A stretch of DNA of 64,000 nucleotides from Psilocybe azurescens (GCA_023853785.1 JAJIRX010000496.1:310001-374000); one strand, 5' to 3'; positions 1 to 12,422 are shown, numbered from the stretch's first letter. Translations and numbers: made by a program. Notes: generated by a model from the sequence alone, not told the origin.

Positions 1-2201
1 ACGACCTCGATATGGCTACCAGTGTGGCTTCAGTGTGGCGCATATCGATCATGATTAATTGATTGCCGTAGCTTAGTGACACGTTGGACGACCACTTGAC
101 CTCAACGCGTCGTCGAGGTATTCTTCAAGTGTTCCTTCTTCAAGCTGCCGTCACTCGTGAAAGGTAGCATACGGGAAAATCCAGCTCGCTGAAGCCCTTC
201 ATCTTACAAGAGGCCTAGTCTATTTCTCTTCGCAAGATGTCCGCTTAGAAGGAAGGAGGTCAGTGCAAATGAGACTATGTTCCAATTCCATTGGACATTT
301 GGAGCCGAACAACGATCAGAGTAATGGTCTGGTGACTGTATGCCTGAAATCCCTCCAATATCATGGCGTTGGATACTTTAAATTACCCAGCCCCGTGAGG
401 TGTCTTCTCGTGGAAAGATATCCATTAAAATCCACTTTGTGTCTGTACGTTTTGCATTAGTCGCCGACAGTGGGGCGCATCGGGGAGAATCTTACCAGGC
501 GGACCTTTGATAATACAAGACTGTTGTTAATATTAAACCTTCTGGAAAACTACGTCCTTCCGAAGGAAAGAAAAAGGAAGGCGGCCGCGACCAGAAGAAA
601 CCAGGTTCTAGACAAAGCAAAGTCTAGGGACAATACCCTGGGTTAGTTCAGGGAAGTAGTAGATATTCTACTGATATATCTTTGGCATTGAATAATCTCC
701 AGATACTGACCACCTTTAGCGGTACAAAATTGCTTGCATGAAAGATGACCCGACAGCTTGTTCACGATGCAGCAGTCACCCACTCCTTTTCTCTCAGTAC
801 TGCTCCCATGCTTTTTACTTTAGCTCGCCTTAAAACGTGAACACGGTTCTGCGGCCAATCTAAAGTCAATGAATACTCACTGATGATGATAATTGCGCTT
901 GCCTGCTCCATTCCCAAACTTTGGTTCTGTCCTCTAATCCTGCGGCACAATGTAGAATCAAAAGGTCGAAGACAAACAGAATATGTACGATTAAAACGGC
1001 TACGGAACTAAGGTCTCCGAGAAAGGGACCCATCCAGAACGACGTCCCAGCAGTCTATTGAAGAAGTCGCTCTTTGAATTTTCCCGTATCGAAATAATAA
1101 GAAGGGCATAAGATTAAACGAGGCACTGACTGACGAAAAGGGTCCTTCAAAGATGCCCGGCAAGTCCTGAGCCATTGCTCTCTATTTTTGGCTTTCATTT
1201 TACCTTCCTGGGAGTATATCTACATTAGACACACGTAAATTGAATGACGGTGGGACGTGAGGACTACCCCTGAAGCAGTTGGGGCCCCTATCTTCGGGCC
1301 TTCGGGTTGTGCCGGAAAACAACAAAACAAACAACCGAATGTTGCACAAGTTCAAGTTTGTTTCTTGGTTTCTTTTCTTCCTAATTGTATTCTTACACTA
1401 TATGCATCGAGTAACAGCTGATGACGGCCCACGGCAGCGTACCCTGTTCTCCAAACTGCGAAGGTCGGACGCTTCTGTGCCTTGTAAGTGCCATATTGAA
1501 CTTAAAATCGTTTTAACCACGACCTAGAAATACACCTTGATCGTGGCTGATGTGGATAAACCTGATCTGCCTGCCTGCTGTGCTGACGCTACGCCACTAC
1601 TTAACGTTTGGAAAGGAGTGCCTTTTTAACAGAAGTTCTGTTTTGAAAGCCGCTTTTGGTTTTAACTGGTCACACCTGCAATGGCACGTTCCATTGAGTA
1701 CATTGTCTTGAAATTCAAGACGATGTCCCGAATGCAAACGTTACATGGTATCTTCAGCTACGGTAATTGTTACTCACTTTATATGCAGGTATGCAAATCT
1801 GGGTTATCGTAATGAATCTGTCAAGAGCACCTGGAGATTCCTTCTCTGCTACAAAATGGCCAGAACGCCCCACTCTGCCTCCATTGGATTCTCTCTAAAG
1901 CCCCATTGCGGTGCTAATCTCCAATTCCTGGGGTATCTTTGCTCACCACTGAGAATAGCTCGGACCTCTACTCGCTTCTTTATTAGTTGAAATATTGTCA
2001 GATGGGCTTCATCGCGCTATCTAGCTTTCTCTCCTGCCACACGTTTTTAATGTCCAATAGGAGCGATCGAACCCTAGGTCACATTGGCTATGCTCTACAA
2101 TCGACGCCTAAGAAGCAAAACTTACGTCTTGAAGTGCCGTATAAAGACTCTGTCTGTTCAGGGGCGACTTCTCTCTCATTTGCGCTCCCTCGTAGGCTGA
2201 T
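1..2201. other. No gene recognised
   Basis: About 2.2 kb upstream of the decarboxylase. Open frames here are short and unlike any family I know; the longest (about 1987-2286 and 1279-1527) show no domain and no convincing exon chain. A hydrophobic stretch at about 1357-1410 could pass for a signal anchor but has no supporting context. The last few hundred bases probably hold the decarboxylase promoter; no clear TATA box was identified. Confidence 0.5.
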
Positions 2202-5200
2202 ATGTCCTCCAGACATCCTCACAATACACATCGCTATCGCATTCCTTCGAGTGCCGACCACGAGCGCATATCCGCCCTCTTCCTAGGCCCCAAAGGCGAA
2301 AATGCCGACTTTCTTCAATCCTGGTTGACGAGCGTCGTCGTACAACAGAAGGCAGCCCGAAATGCATATTTCCCAAAGGACGAGGTAAGACGTGACGAAT
2401 CTTTTGCAGTGCGCTAGACTACTAAACATTCAATAGGCGTCCATCACCTCAATCATGCAAACATCGCCTGCCTTTGTTGAAATGACAAATATCATGTCGT
2501 CCAACCTTACTGAATTGCTAATTGAGCTTGGAAAGAGATCTATACCTTTCTATTCTCCCCGTTACAGTGGCCACATGAGCGTCGACCAGAATTTACCAGC
2601 CATTCTTGGCTATCTGTCGACCATGTTCTATAATCCAAATAACGTTGCATTCGAGGCTAGCCCCTTGACGACGCTAATCGAACAGGAGGTTGGCTTACAA
2701 CTCTGCGAAATGATGGGCTATAATCGATTGCAAAACTCAGAGGAACCCCTTGCCTGGGGCCATATTGCATCGGGCGGAACAGTGGCCAACTTGGAATCGA
2801 TGTGGTGAGACCTCTTTATGCCTGAAATAAATCACGCTATTGTATTAATGACTTGTTTCAAAGGGCTGGTAAGCATAGTATAACTGTGTCTTCACCATGA
2901 TTCATTTCTCATGGGACGTGCGCTTAATCTTAGCGCGCAACCTCAAGTTTTACCCTCTCTCTCTTCGAGACGCGTCGGCAGAGGGTGCAGAGATGGCGTT
3001 TATCCGTGACACCTTCTCCGTTAAGACTTGCACGGGCGCCAGGAAGTTACTCAAGGACTGCACTGCATGGGAGCTCCTCAACTTGCAAGTTTCTACCATC
3101 TTGGATCTGCCCGACCGCTTGCGTGACGACTACTACATCTCACCTGAATTCCTCGATAAGGTCATGTCGAAGTATATCATCCAGTCTATCAACAAGGACA
3201 CGCTTATGCAACGTTGGCAGCTCACCCAACAGCCCGTCGTTTTGTCACCAAGCACAAACCATTATTCCTGGCCAAAGGCTGCAGGTACGATTCATGTATT
3301 GTTTTTCAGGTGACGTAGAAGTTGACTATCCTTCGACAAAGCTGTGCTTGGTATTGGCTCAGACAACCTCCGCAATGTAGCGGTAGACAAACAAGCGCGC
3401 ATGGACACGAACGAGCTCGACCGCATGCTTCAAAAGTGCTTCGACGAACAGACTCCAGTATACCAGGTAGTCGCAGTTATCGGTACAACTGAGGAAGGCG
3501 GTATCGATCGCATCGAGGATATCCTAAAACTCCGCGAGAAATACCAGGCGATGGGGATGTCCTTCGTCATACACGCTGATGCTGCTTGGGGCGGCTACTT
3601 CGCAACCATGCTGCCAAAGGAGACGTTTGGCCGCAAGCGACAAGGGCTTCCTAGAGCTGACACGCCTTCGAGCTTCGTCCCTCATGTCGGTCTGCGCGAT
3701 GAGAGTGCCGAACAGCTTGCCCATATGAAATACGCGGATTCTATTACCGTTGACCCGCACAAGGCCGGTTATATCCCGTACCCTGCTGGTTCGCTCTGCT
3801 ACCGAGACGGACGAATGAGGTACCAGCTCACCTGGTCCGCGCCCTATCTTCATCAAGGTACTGAAGGTGAAAGCATCGGCATATATGGTATCGAAGGAAG
3901 GTAACATATATTCGTATTCTGCTATGTGTCGGAACTGACTTGATCTTGTCGCAGTAAACCTGGAGCTGCGGCGTCGGCTGTACTAATGGCTCATGAGACT
4001 ATTGGTTTGACGCCTTCCGGTTACGGGTCGCTACTAGGGCAAGCCATGTTCACATGTCGCAGAGTAGGTGAAGCGTTCTTTCTGCTTTGAAATTGTTACT
4101 TATAGTCTTGTATAGTATGCAGCTCATTGGTCTGCTATGTCTACCGACTCTACGAGCTTCACCGTCACTCCTTTTAATCCTATCCCTGCAGAGCTTGAGC
4201 CCAATCCTGATCCCGTCAAGATTGAAGCAGAGAAAAACTTCATTAGGCAACATATCCTGTACAAGTCGAACGAAGAGATATATAGGAACCCCGAGGCGAT
4301 GGAGCTCTTGCACCACCTGGGATCGGATCTCAACATCAACGTCTTCGCGTGCAACTTCCGCAATCGCGATGGGAGCTTGAACACGGATGTAGAGGAGGCC
4401 AACTGGCTCAACAACCGTATTTTCCAGCGACTCTCTGTCACAAGCTCCGAAGAAAATCCTTTGGAGGTTCCATTTTATATCACGGCGACCACTTTCAAAC
4501 AGCATGAATATGGAATCTGCGCCACTGAAATGAAGAGATGAATGGGACTGGTGGGTAACGAGGACGTCTTGGTTATCAGGAACGTCGTCATGTCGCCGTT
4601 TACGACCACAAATGACTTCGTCGGAACACTCGCTGACATCTTCCAGAAAGTCGTCGAGGAAGAAGTCGAAGTAAGACTAAATTTCTGTGATTCAGAACTT
4701 AACTTACTGACCTGTCATAGAATGCGCGCATTCGTAACGATATGAAGCCCAGTATTCATACATTCCTTCTTCAAGGGTCAGGAAAACACTGCTACCTTGT
4801 TCATACGCCAACAATCCATATGGCCAGCGGCCGTCGCCAAATCATTCTCTCTGTTGATGTTGAGGGTGATATTCGACAGGTCAAACATGCCCATGAAAGA
4901 GTACAGGCAGTGATCGTTCATAATACTGAGCCTCTTCTTCTCGACGACATTGTCGATGGCACGTCTTTCGATGGTGTGCTGACCATCGGGCAAAGGTAAC
5001 GGTTTGATCTCTTGTGGTTTGATCACCATTAATATTAATCCTTACCTTATTGTAGACGCACTAGTCACAAAGTCAAGATAGCGAACATCAAGGTGGTCAA
5101 AAGCGATCTCTCATGACCGAAGACCTAGAAGCAACATATCCGTCGTTGATGCCGTTCTACCTCTATGGAGTGCAGGGACACGCTCACCTCGACCATGTCA

Positions 5201-5676
5201 TCACCGTTGTACCAAACGTCCACCTCAGCGCTGGCGAAATACAGTACAAATTCGAAGAAGAATTGTCCAGCGAGGATCTGGCTAAAGGTCTTATTGTCGT
5301 CGCTGAAAATGTACACGAGGCGTCTATGCAGCCTTTCCCGCTCATGAAATACCTCAAAATCAACGAGGACTTCTTTTTCAATGCCGGGAACGATCTCCAC
5401 GTTAAGGTGTACAGAGACCCATATCCTGCATCGACTATGGATCCCATCCCACTTCACGATCTCAAGGACCGTCCCGTTGTCACCAAGGGCACTATCACTC
5501 TCGTTGGAAATCTTTATGTTGATTCGGACGCCCTTAATGTCGCTTCTGAACCTTCTGCTGATGCGCCTCCGCTCCGCAACAAATACGGAGATATGACGCA
5601 TGGAACGATCAAGGGCTGGCAGAGCGCTGTTCGTCATTTCCAAAGCAAATTGACAACAGCTGCTCCGACTAAGTAA
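2202..5676 (+). CDS. PLP-dependent group II (aromatic-L-amino-acid type) decarboxylase with long C-terminal extension
   Basis: Decarboxylates an amino acid, probably aromatic, with pyridoxal phosphate. Exons I join: 2202-2384, 2437-2804, 2864-2868, 2934-3284, 3342-3900, 3955-4063, 4116-4670, 4721-4995, 5056-5676, all GT-AG and phase-consistent, about 1000 aa. Family marks: NHYSWPKAA (near residue 295, PLP-stacking His), HADAAWGGYF (near 380, Asp to the pyridine N), DPHKAGYIPYPAG (Schiff-base Lys near 442). The roughly 400-residue C-terminal part after the fold resembles the extension of non-canonical fungal aromatic decarboxylases such as that of Psilocybe cubensis (from memory, not aligned). 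Two breaks: an in-frame TGA at 4539-4541 where an Arg (CGA) is expected, and a one-base loss in the A-run 5099-5102. The gene is either a recent pseudogene or carries sequence errors; substrate is unknown. Start is the first ATG giving the family-like N-terminus. Confidence 0.85.
2864..2868 (+). other. 5-nt micro-exon of the decarboxylase
   Basis: Exon 2 ends ...ATG TG at 2804. The next conserved residues are Trp-Ala-Ala-Arg-Asn. Only the five bases GGCTG, flanked by CAAAG and GTAAGC, restore TGG GCT G|CG CGC into exon 4 (starts 2934). Skipping them shifts the frame. Introns on either side are 59 and 65 nt, the normal size here. Confidence 0.8.
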
Positions 5677-6181
5677 AGACAATGGCGTAAAAGAAATGCT
5701 TAACGTCGTCTCCGAGAAGAAGTTCAAAAATCTGTACTTGTAACTCGATTTGTTCGTATTCCGTGATATCCTTACCAATTTGCAATTTGTTCATAGTTTT
5801 TCTTCGTTGTACGTATCAACCCAAGGGCAGTTCCCTTAGTGCTCATTATTATCAATTTAGCCACATATTACTTTTCAGCCTGCTAACAACTGTCATGCAT
5901 GCCAAGGATTGAATTGAAGGCCAAGAAACCAAAGTGTATTGAATGCTATAAATAGAACATAGTATTTCTGGTCGAAATCGAGTTGTCGGTCATTGATGGT
6001 ATAGGATATATTGCTATTAGGATATATAGATATAGATGACCACAGAGCAGCAGGACTCTGCGACTAGGTATGCCATACTTCAATAGGTACTCCCCATATT
6101 TACAGATACCTAGATAAAACGTCTGGAAAAGGAAAAAGCAGTAAGAGCAAGCAAGAAAAAAAAACAAGCATATCTAATGAG
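5677..6181. other. Shared 3' region of two convergent genes
   Basis: AT-rich 0.5-kb interval between the decarboxylase stop (+) and the histone deacetylase stop (-). It should hold both 3' UTRs and polyadenylation sites. No gene seen. Confidence 0.6.
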
Positions 6182-8355
6182 CTATGAATCTGACATGGCA
6201 GCATCATCATCGTACTCCTCTCCCTCAACTTCATCGTCACCTTCTTCTAGGTTTTCTTGAACACTGCGCCCACCCCTCTCCATGAGACCACTGAGGTCGT
6301 GAATGCCATTTCCGAACCGATTTGAAATGGAAGTCCTGGCATTAATTATCCCTTCTATCTCATTTTCATCGTTGTAAATATCGAGACCACTCTGGAAAAA
6401 GATCCGTTTGGACGTCTTGGTAGGAGCTGCACCGTGGTCATAGTGGCTGAACCCGTTTTCGTGTATTGGAATGTCGAAATACCTGCCAGTGACGATACTC
6501 ATCCGTCTTCTTTCCGCAGCTGACATGTGTGGGGGCGGGTGGCTGGAATGTCGTCCGCTTAGGACACGAGGAAGGGAGTTGGCGCGGTGAGGGGCACGCC
6601 TCCAATGATTAACGAACGACACAGAACTGGCATCACTGTCCGAAGAATCTGATTCCTCTGACTCCGTGATCGACTCTGATTCTTGAAGGTCATACAGATA
6701 TCGGGTATGCTCTGTGGTGTTAAAGGTTAAAAGAGCATAAGCCTTAACAACATGGAGGATCTTACGTGCAAGTCGATCATCGAGGTTATCCCTCCGTTCA
6801 TTTTCGTCTCTTTTAAACCCGAGATGCTGTCCTACACTTGCTCGAGGAACATCTTGCATCTGGACAGAGGGTGCACCGCTGAGCTGCTGTAGTTGCTCCA
6901 GAGCAGTTGTCCTGGTGTCATAGATTGTTTGATACAAAATGCCTTAAATTAAGTTAGTAGGTAGACGCACCTGACGCCGTCCAGAGTCCCCTCCTTTATA
7001 TTCATATCCTCCATGTTGTTTTCAGGAACCTCAAGCCTATATGTCGGTCCAAACCACTCAAAATATTGATTCCATGGCATGTTCAAGTCGATTTCGTCTT
7101 CTATTCCTAGGGCGCATGCAGTCTCATATGTCCATGCCCGTGCTACGTTCTTCACGGTGTATCCTCCCCACCAAGTAGTATTAGAGGTATATTGGATTTC
7201 CGAAGAAATTGAACACAGTGTGCGTGTCCATGCATAGTGAGATTAAGGCAGCCCAGCTTATCGCCGGCCAGAGAATCAGCTCCGCATTGAAGCACAACAG
7301 CTGATGGTTGAAAGACGTCCAAGATTTTTGCAATGACCTTTTCCACTTCAATAAATTAAACCTTCGAAGGAGAACTTGACAGGACTCACAGGATCGAATA
7401 CACTTTTGAACGCTTCATCCGTTATTCCGTCTTTTAATGGGACATTCACAGAATATCCTTTTCCCCTGCCAGTACCAGTATCCTCCTGAGTACCTGTCCC
7501 AGGGAAGAACTCTCCGAACTTGTGGAAGCTGCAAGTCATGACCCGATCCGTGGTATAGAAGGCTTCTTCGACACCATCACCGTGATGGCAGTCAATGTCG
7601 ATGTACAGAACCCGAGGATATGTGCGCAAGAGCTCGAGGATGCCAAGCACAATGTCATTGATGTAGCAGAAGCCGGCGGCTTCGCGCTTTTTGGCATGAT
7701 GCAGGCCACCTGCCCAGTTGATCGTGATGTCCGCTGCTCCAGAGGCTATTCTTTCTGCGGCACCTGTCAGGTCAGAACCACGAAGTGCCGTGAATTAATG
7801 AATGGGTGTCCTGGTGCATGGAGCTTGAGTTACGCACCGATCGAACCTCCGGCAGATATAGAACAGAACTCAAAGACGCCTTCGAATGCAGGATTGTCGT
7901 CGCCTACGAGGACTGGGTGTTTGGATAAGACCGAGTGCTGGAGGATTCAACCAACGTAAAACATACATCGCGTTTTTTGATTCGTTAGTTTGTCGGCTGT
8001 TTCGGGGGTGACACTATGCAGGAAGTGGATGTATTCATCTGTATGAAAGGCAGTCATGGCTTCTGGGCTAGCGCGTTTTGGTCTCTGTTGATCGTAGTTT
8101 GGGAAGTTGAAATGGCATGTTTGTATAATAAGGAGAGAAACTAAGGATGCATACCAGTACGTGCATCTTATCCAACATCCCATAAGCAGTGGCCAGTTCA
8201 TGTGTTATGCGCATCCGGTGCGGTTTCATGAGATGGGTCCATCCGTACGTGTACGCGCCTACATCCGCTGTAGCTCCTGTTTCAGCTTGAAATTATAAGA
8301 GTAGAATGAGAGAAGACCGACGGTCGTAGTAATATGCAACTTTTCTTTTTGACAT
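6182..8355 (-). CDS. hos2: Class I histone deacetylase, Hos2/Phd1 type
   Basis: Zn-dependent removal of acetyl groups from histone lysines; Hos2 works in the nuclear Set3-type complex. Exons on the minus strand: 8355-8322, 8267-8155, 8084-7967, 7912-7838, 7763-7390, 7337-6971, 6912-6766, 6711-6182. Motifs in order: [10 protein letters not shown] at the N-terminus, [37 protein letters not shown] (active-site His pair), [16 protein letters not shown] (metal-binding Asp/His), [15 protein letters not shown] and the GGGGYT loop. A roughly 170-residue acidic, Ser-rich tail ends the protein, beyond the catalytic domain. The CCCC run at 7166-7169 (GGGG in the gene) is one base short, breaking the frame inside the GGGGYT loop; the frame resumes at once, so a sequence error or fresh mutation is likely. 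The last intron is 54 nt, a multiple of three without a stop, so it could be retained in frame. Convergent with the decarboxylase. Confidence 0.93.
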
Positions 8356-8817
8356 GGCTATCGGAGAAGCTCGTGGTTTGTGTGGTGGTTGATCTTCGTC
8401 CTATCTTTCGTGTCAGAGGCTGTGCCATAACGCGGTAGCAATTGCTCTATGCGGGGCAAAGTCGGTCTTAACTGTACCGTTGTGTGGGGAAACGCTCTAA
8501 GGAAGAGTTTAGTCTTGAGGGAAGACCTAGGAAGACACAGACGTGCTTAAACACAGGTTGGTATGATATTTATAAACAACGCGATAATACAGTCTTGAGC
8601 TTATTGCAGTTTTTATAGATGTGACATACTATTAAATAATGTGTAAAAGTACCTTGTCAATAATTGTCTATAATTGTTTGAGCCTCGGCCGTTGACTCCT
8701 GTCGAGTTCTCAATTTAAATAGCGGGGGTATTTTCGCATTTCAAATTCATTGAGAAATTACGCTTCGGAGAGAACGCAAAGTGCTATGAGTGACATTGCA
8801 TGGCGAGCGATAGATCA
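8356..8817. other. Histone deacetylase upstream region
   Basis: Lies between the deacetylase start and the 3' end of the AlkB-like gene, both on the minus strand. No gene seen; presumed promoter and 3' UTR. Confidence 0.5.
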
Positions 8818-9889
8818 TTACGAACCATCACCAACAACATCAGCACCAGGAAGCAGCCACCTAAAGGTGACGCTAATGCGAGTTCCACGATCAATCCAGG
8901 TGCCGGCAGGCTCTGAATGTTCTGAATGTTCTGAGCCGGAGTCGGAGACAACATAATCTCTCCGTTTTTTCTCGATGCCATGTGTCCAACCATAACGCGC
9001 ATCTTCTGAAAGAACGATCAGGCTCCTTTCCGGGAGATAGACGTCCCACCGTGTCTGTGGGTCGCTTTGCTGAGGCTCAACTTTGTCGAAGCGCATCACT
9101 GAGCCACTTGAGAAACTGACTCCAATGATACCATCTCCATATCGTCCGAGGAGGTCGACGTGAGGAGTGATACCCTCACCAGGCTGATACAAGTTTATTA
9201 TGGCTTGCCGCGCCTTTGTCGGATGAGCCGGGAATAAAATATCATAGGTACTGGGGGGTACCATAGGTCGAAGAAGCAAGGATATCTTGTCAAGGAGTTC
9301 CAATAAAATGGGGGCAGACCCGAAGTCGACGGTGAAGACGCCAGCGTCTCTGATGGGGGTAAAAAGCGTCCGAAAAGCATAACTTGGTTATCCGCAGGAG
9401 ATGTGAAATATGTCTTCATACAAAAGACGTGACCTCGTCGGCGAGCTCCACGGGAAGAATAACCGAAGGATCAAAGTAAAGGCCTCGGATTGGCGGTCCA
9501 TTCCTGCACGCCAATAGTTCATCATTATCAGGATTCGTCATAGTCCATGGTGAAGAAGTACGTTCTTCGTTTATATCATCAAAAAGCGATTCGGAACCGG
9601 AGTCAGAGAATAATGAGTGCATGTCGTCCTTGTCCTCTCCGTGCTCGGTGTCTGCTGGAAATAGCCCAGAATTTAAAGATGAGGGTATTTCGATTCGTAG
9701 TAATCGTGGCCTTTTATTTCCAAGCGAAGAGCTCAGACTAACTAGAGCGAGAGCCGTACCATCTTCCGAACACACTTCTAAAGTGTGTTCCTTCGATGGA
9801 CTTTGGGCCCTTTTCCGTTTGAGATTAGGTAGAGATGACTGTAGCTGTGATCCGCGATGGTTTACACCAGGTAGAATGGATTGAAGCAC
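8818..9889 (-). CDS. AlkB-like Fe(II)/2-oxoglutarate dioxygenase
   Basis: Oxidative demethylase of the AlkB superfamily, acting on alkylated nucleic acid or another methylated substrate. The catalytic half reads INLYQPGEGITPHVDLLGRY (His-x-Asp iron ligands), then IIGVSFSSGSVMRF, LPERSLIVLSEDARYGWTHG (distal His) and RGTRISVTFRWL (2-oxoglutarate-binding Arg pair). This resembles the ALKBH8 catalytic domain more than ALKBH2/3, an impression from motifs only. The N-terminal about 150 residues are Ser-rich and low complexity with a basic KRKR patch, possibly a nuclear signal. Two frame breaks, both one base short in a run: AAAA at 9422-9425 and GGGGG at 9310-9314 (plus-strand letters). The 5' end is uncertain: the open frame near 9889 has no good ATG, so a first exon probably lies further upstream. 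Confidence 0.8.
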
Positions 9890-10197
9890 ATCGGGCGCTC
9901 ACCATGGTTTTGAAACAAAACCCATGCACAAGTGCTGCTGTGGACCGGTGGTGGTGGTCGAGAAGCAAAGTGCTCATCACCACTACCTTGGCAGCGGGAT
10001 TACCTAATACACGGTTATCGAGGGTTATCGGTAATATTAGTCTTGGCCCGGGTAACCCAAATTGCCGGTGCTTCTGAACCCCGTCGTCGACGGTAACTTG
10101 TCCACCGAAGGGTATTAACAAAATCACACTCGTTTGGCCGTTGGACTTCAAGAACCCCAGGAAACTTGAGTCCAATTATTTCTGATTCTTGAAGACC
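9890..10197. promoter_or_regulatory. Divergent intergenic region (AlkB-like gene / thioesterase 1)
   Basis: Roughly 0.3 kb between an upstream-reading and a downstream-reading gene. It probably contains both promoters and the missing first exon of the AlkB-like gene. Inferred from gene orientation only. Confidence 0.35.
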
Positions 10198-11058
10198 ATG
10201 GCGAACTCTTTATCTCATAATGGTGCTCTTGACATATCCAAAATCGCCGGCAATGGCTCTGACGAACTCAAGCAGCTCCTTGGAGACATTGGAGAATTTT
10301 TCCATACCCGTCGCGCTGCAGGGATGAGCACCTCGGGATTTGGGAGGCCATCCAAAGACGGCTTAGAGTCACAGAAATTTCTATCAACAAAAAGGCAGAG
10401 GAGGAGAGGAAGACGGAAGCAAGAGTGGTCATGGAGATTGAAGTCCATGAAGGTACGCGTTTTCTCTAAATATACTGTTCTTAATGACTGGCAAACAGAA
10501 ATTTCGAACGTTCCGTTGATTTGATCATTCTGATACACACCTTTTTATCTGTAGATATGCTGAATGGTGGCGGAAATATTCATGGAGGATGTTCGGCATT
10601 TCTGGTCGATGTGTAAGTGAGTGCGTTGAAGGAGCAGCACGAAAAATTTCATTACTCTTACGAACAGATGCTCCTCCATCACACTCATTGCTATGGTCAA
10701 AGAAATTCAAGGAACCTTGGTTGCGAGTGTATCTCAATCACTAAACCTCGTATACCATTCTCCTGCACAACTGTAAGAATGCAAACCTTTATCCACTTCC
10801 CATTGGTGAAGATCTGATGAGTATCTTGATTCTACAGAGGAGACACTTTGCGCATTGTTAACACCACTCTCACAGTTGGCGCTAGAGCTCATTCTGTACG
10901 AACAGAAGTGAGTGCGACGTATCATTGCAATCCTTAGTAAATACTTACCCAGTGGATCGTCTCAAAAGATCTGGAATGTAACACACCATCGACTTGTTGT
11001 ATCGGGTACTCATGTCAAGATGATTCCTTCCCTCCCCAAACCCAAATCCAACCTATAA
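10198..11058 (+). CDS. Hot-dog fold thioesterase, paralogue 1
   Basis: Predicted acyl-CoA thioesterase of the PaaI/4HBT superfamily. Exons: 10198-10452, 10555-10612, 10668-10772, 10838-10907, 10969-11058. The core motif is GGNIHGGCSAFLVDV (His-Gly-Gly around the helix that carries the active site), followed by VYHSPAQLGDTLRI and a C-terminal SGTHVKM strand. Usual length for the family (about 190 aa). The G-run at 10342-10344 is one base short: the other two paralogues read FG-D-AIQ-RLRVTE across this place, whereas here the frame slips to FGRPSKDG. It lies just outside the duplicated block and is clearly more diverged than paralogues 2 and 3, so it is the older copy. Substrate unknown. Confidence 0.75.
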
Positions 11059-11449
11059 TCCTTCATAGAAGTTTAGAAATCTTTTAAAGCAAGCTTAAGG
11101 TGATTTCCTCGAACCACTATAGCAGTTTGACCAAGTTTCTGACCCGTCTTTTCATTGTATCATTCAGCTCTGCATCTAGTTAATATGTATTATATCGATA
11201 TTCTTATGCAGGTATCATATATCCATATCCGTATCACCACATCTACCTATTCAATACCCAGGAGGGAGTTTACCAATCAACCGATTTGCTTAAACGTTCT
11301 CTGCCATGTCAATGCTTAAATTATGGGGAAAGCGTATTCGTGGATGTTAATTACTGCGCATGTGGTGGTGGTGATTAGGAGTAAGATTCAGCGGTCACGA
11401 TCAGGCCAAGAGACTACGTCGGACTAACTATGGGTACGGTGGCTGTCAA
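11059..11449. other. Spacer before the duplicated block
   Basis: No gene seen. The sequence ends at 11449, where identity to the second copy of the duplication begins. Confidence 0.5.
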
Positions 11450-11561
11450 TCGCCGCTATAGTAACATGTTCACATACTAAACTTTGATCATATCTCGCTT
11501 ATTCTGCCATACATATATGTAGAGATGTCGTTCAAACTTGATACTGACCATACCCAAAGCC

Positions 11562-12422
11562 ATGTCGGACTCCTTTTCTAATGACAGTGGATTCGACATA
11601 TCCAAAATCGCAGGTAACTGCTCTGAAGAAACTAAGCAGCTCCTTGGTAACATCCGAACTTTTCTGCGGTTTGGTGGCAAAGAGGGGACCACACAATTCG
11701 GGGACGCCATTCAGAGCCGGCTTAGGGTCACGGAGATGACAGTGAATAAAAAAAGTGGAGGAGGAGAACAAGTTGGAGGCGAAAGTGGTCATGGAAATTG
11801 AAGTCCAAGAAGGTACGTGTTTGGTACACAAATTTGTGCCAGAGTTGTTCTATACTGTTGAGGTTGACCAGTCCTAGTATACTGACAAGCGCAATATTTT
11901 GTACATCCAGATATGCTCAACCCAGGAGGCAATGTTCACGGGGGATGCTCGGCTTTCTTGGTCGATGTGTAGGTGGATGTTAATGAGTAGTAGGAGTGCT
12001 GGTTATACTCAACTTTGAATGTAATGAACAGATGTTCGTCGATCTCCCTCTATGCTATGATTCTGTCAACCCAAGGAACAATGTATATGACGGTGACGCA
12101 AACTCTTGACAGTGTATACCACTCTCCTGCACAACCGTGAGTCCAACAACATATATTTGGCGCAAGAATTTTACTGATTGCTATGATTGCAAAGAGGGGA
12201 CACTTTACGTATCGTAAATATTACCCTCACACTTGGTGCCAGATCTCACTCTGCCCGAACCGAAGTAAGTGTTGTTCTGTCTCGTAGTTATTCGAACTTC
12301 CTGGAGTATCCTTATTTTCTCGTTTGCAATAGATTTGGAATGTAACAAAACATCGACTAGTCGCATCGGGTACCCACGTCAAGATGGTTCCTTCCCCTCT
12401 CCACGTCGAACCAAAGCTATGA
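11562..12422 (+). CDS. Hot-dog fold thioesterase, paralogue 2 (copy A1)
   Basis: Predicted acyl-CoA thioesterase, PaaI/4HBT type. N-terminus MSDSFSNDSGFDISKIAG; core GGNVHGGCSAFLVDV at about 11929-11970, then VYHSPAQPGDTLRI and LGARSHSART, ending with SGTHVKMVPS. Five exons in the same places as paralogue 1, with acceptor sites at about 11910, 12031, 12194 and 12333. The A-run at 11748-11754 has seven A where paralogue 3 has six, which breaks the frame after VNKK; downstream exons stay readable. The stop at 12420-12422 leaves only about 70 bp to the tail of the convergent membrane-protein gene. Confidence 0.75.

Noticed and set aside
1279..1527. Open frame with a hydrophobic stretch that looks like a secreted or anchored protein
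   Set aside because: No motif, no splice partners, and the surroundings hold other chance frames of the same size.
5125..5778. 217-codon open frame on the minus strand opposite the last decarboxylase exon
   Set aside because: Mirror of a coding exon; no domain and no context.
7346..7389. 44-nt intron in Hos2 ending at GAAG before GTGGAAAAG
   Set aside because: It would shift the frame. Using the next AG (7338) gives a 52-nt intron and the expected [13 protein letters not shown].
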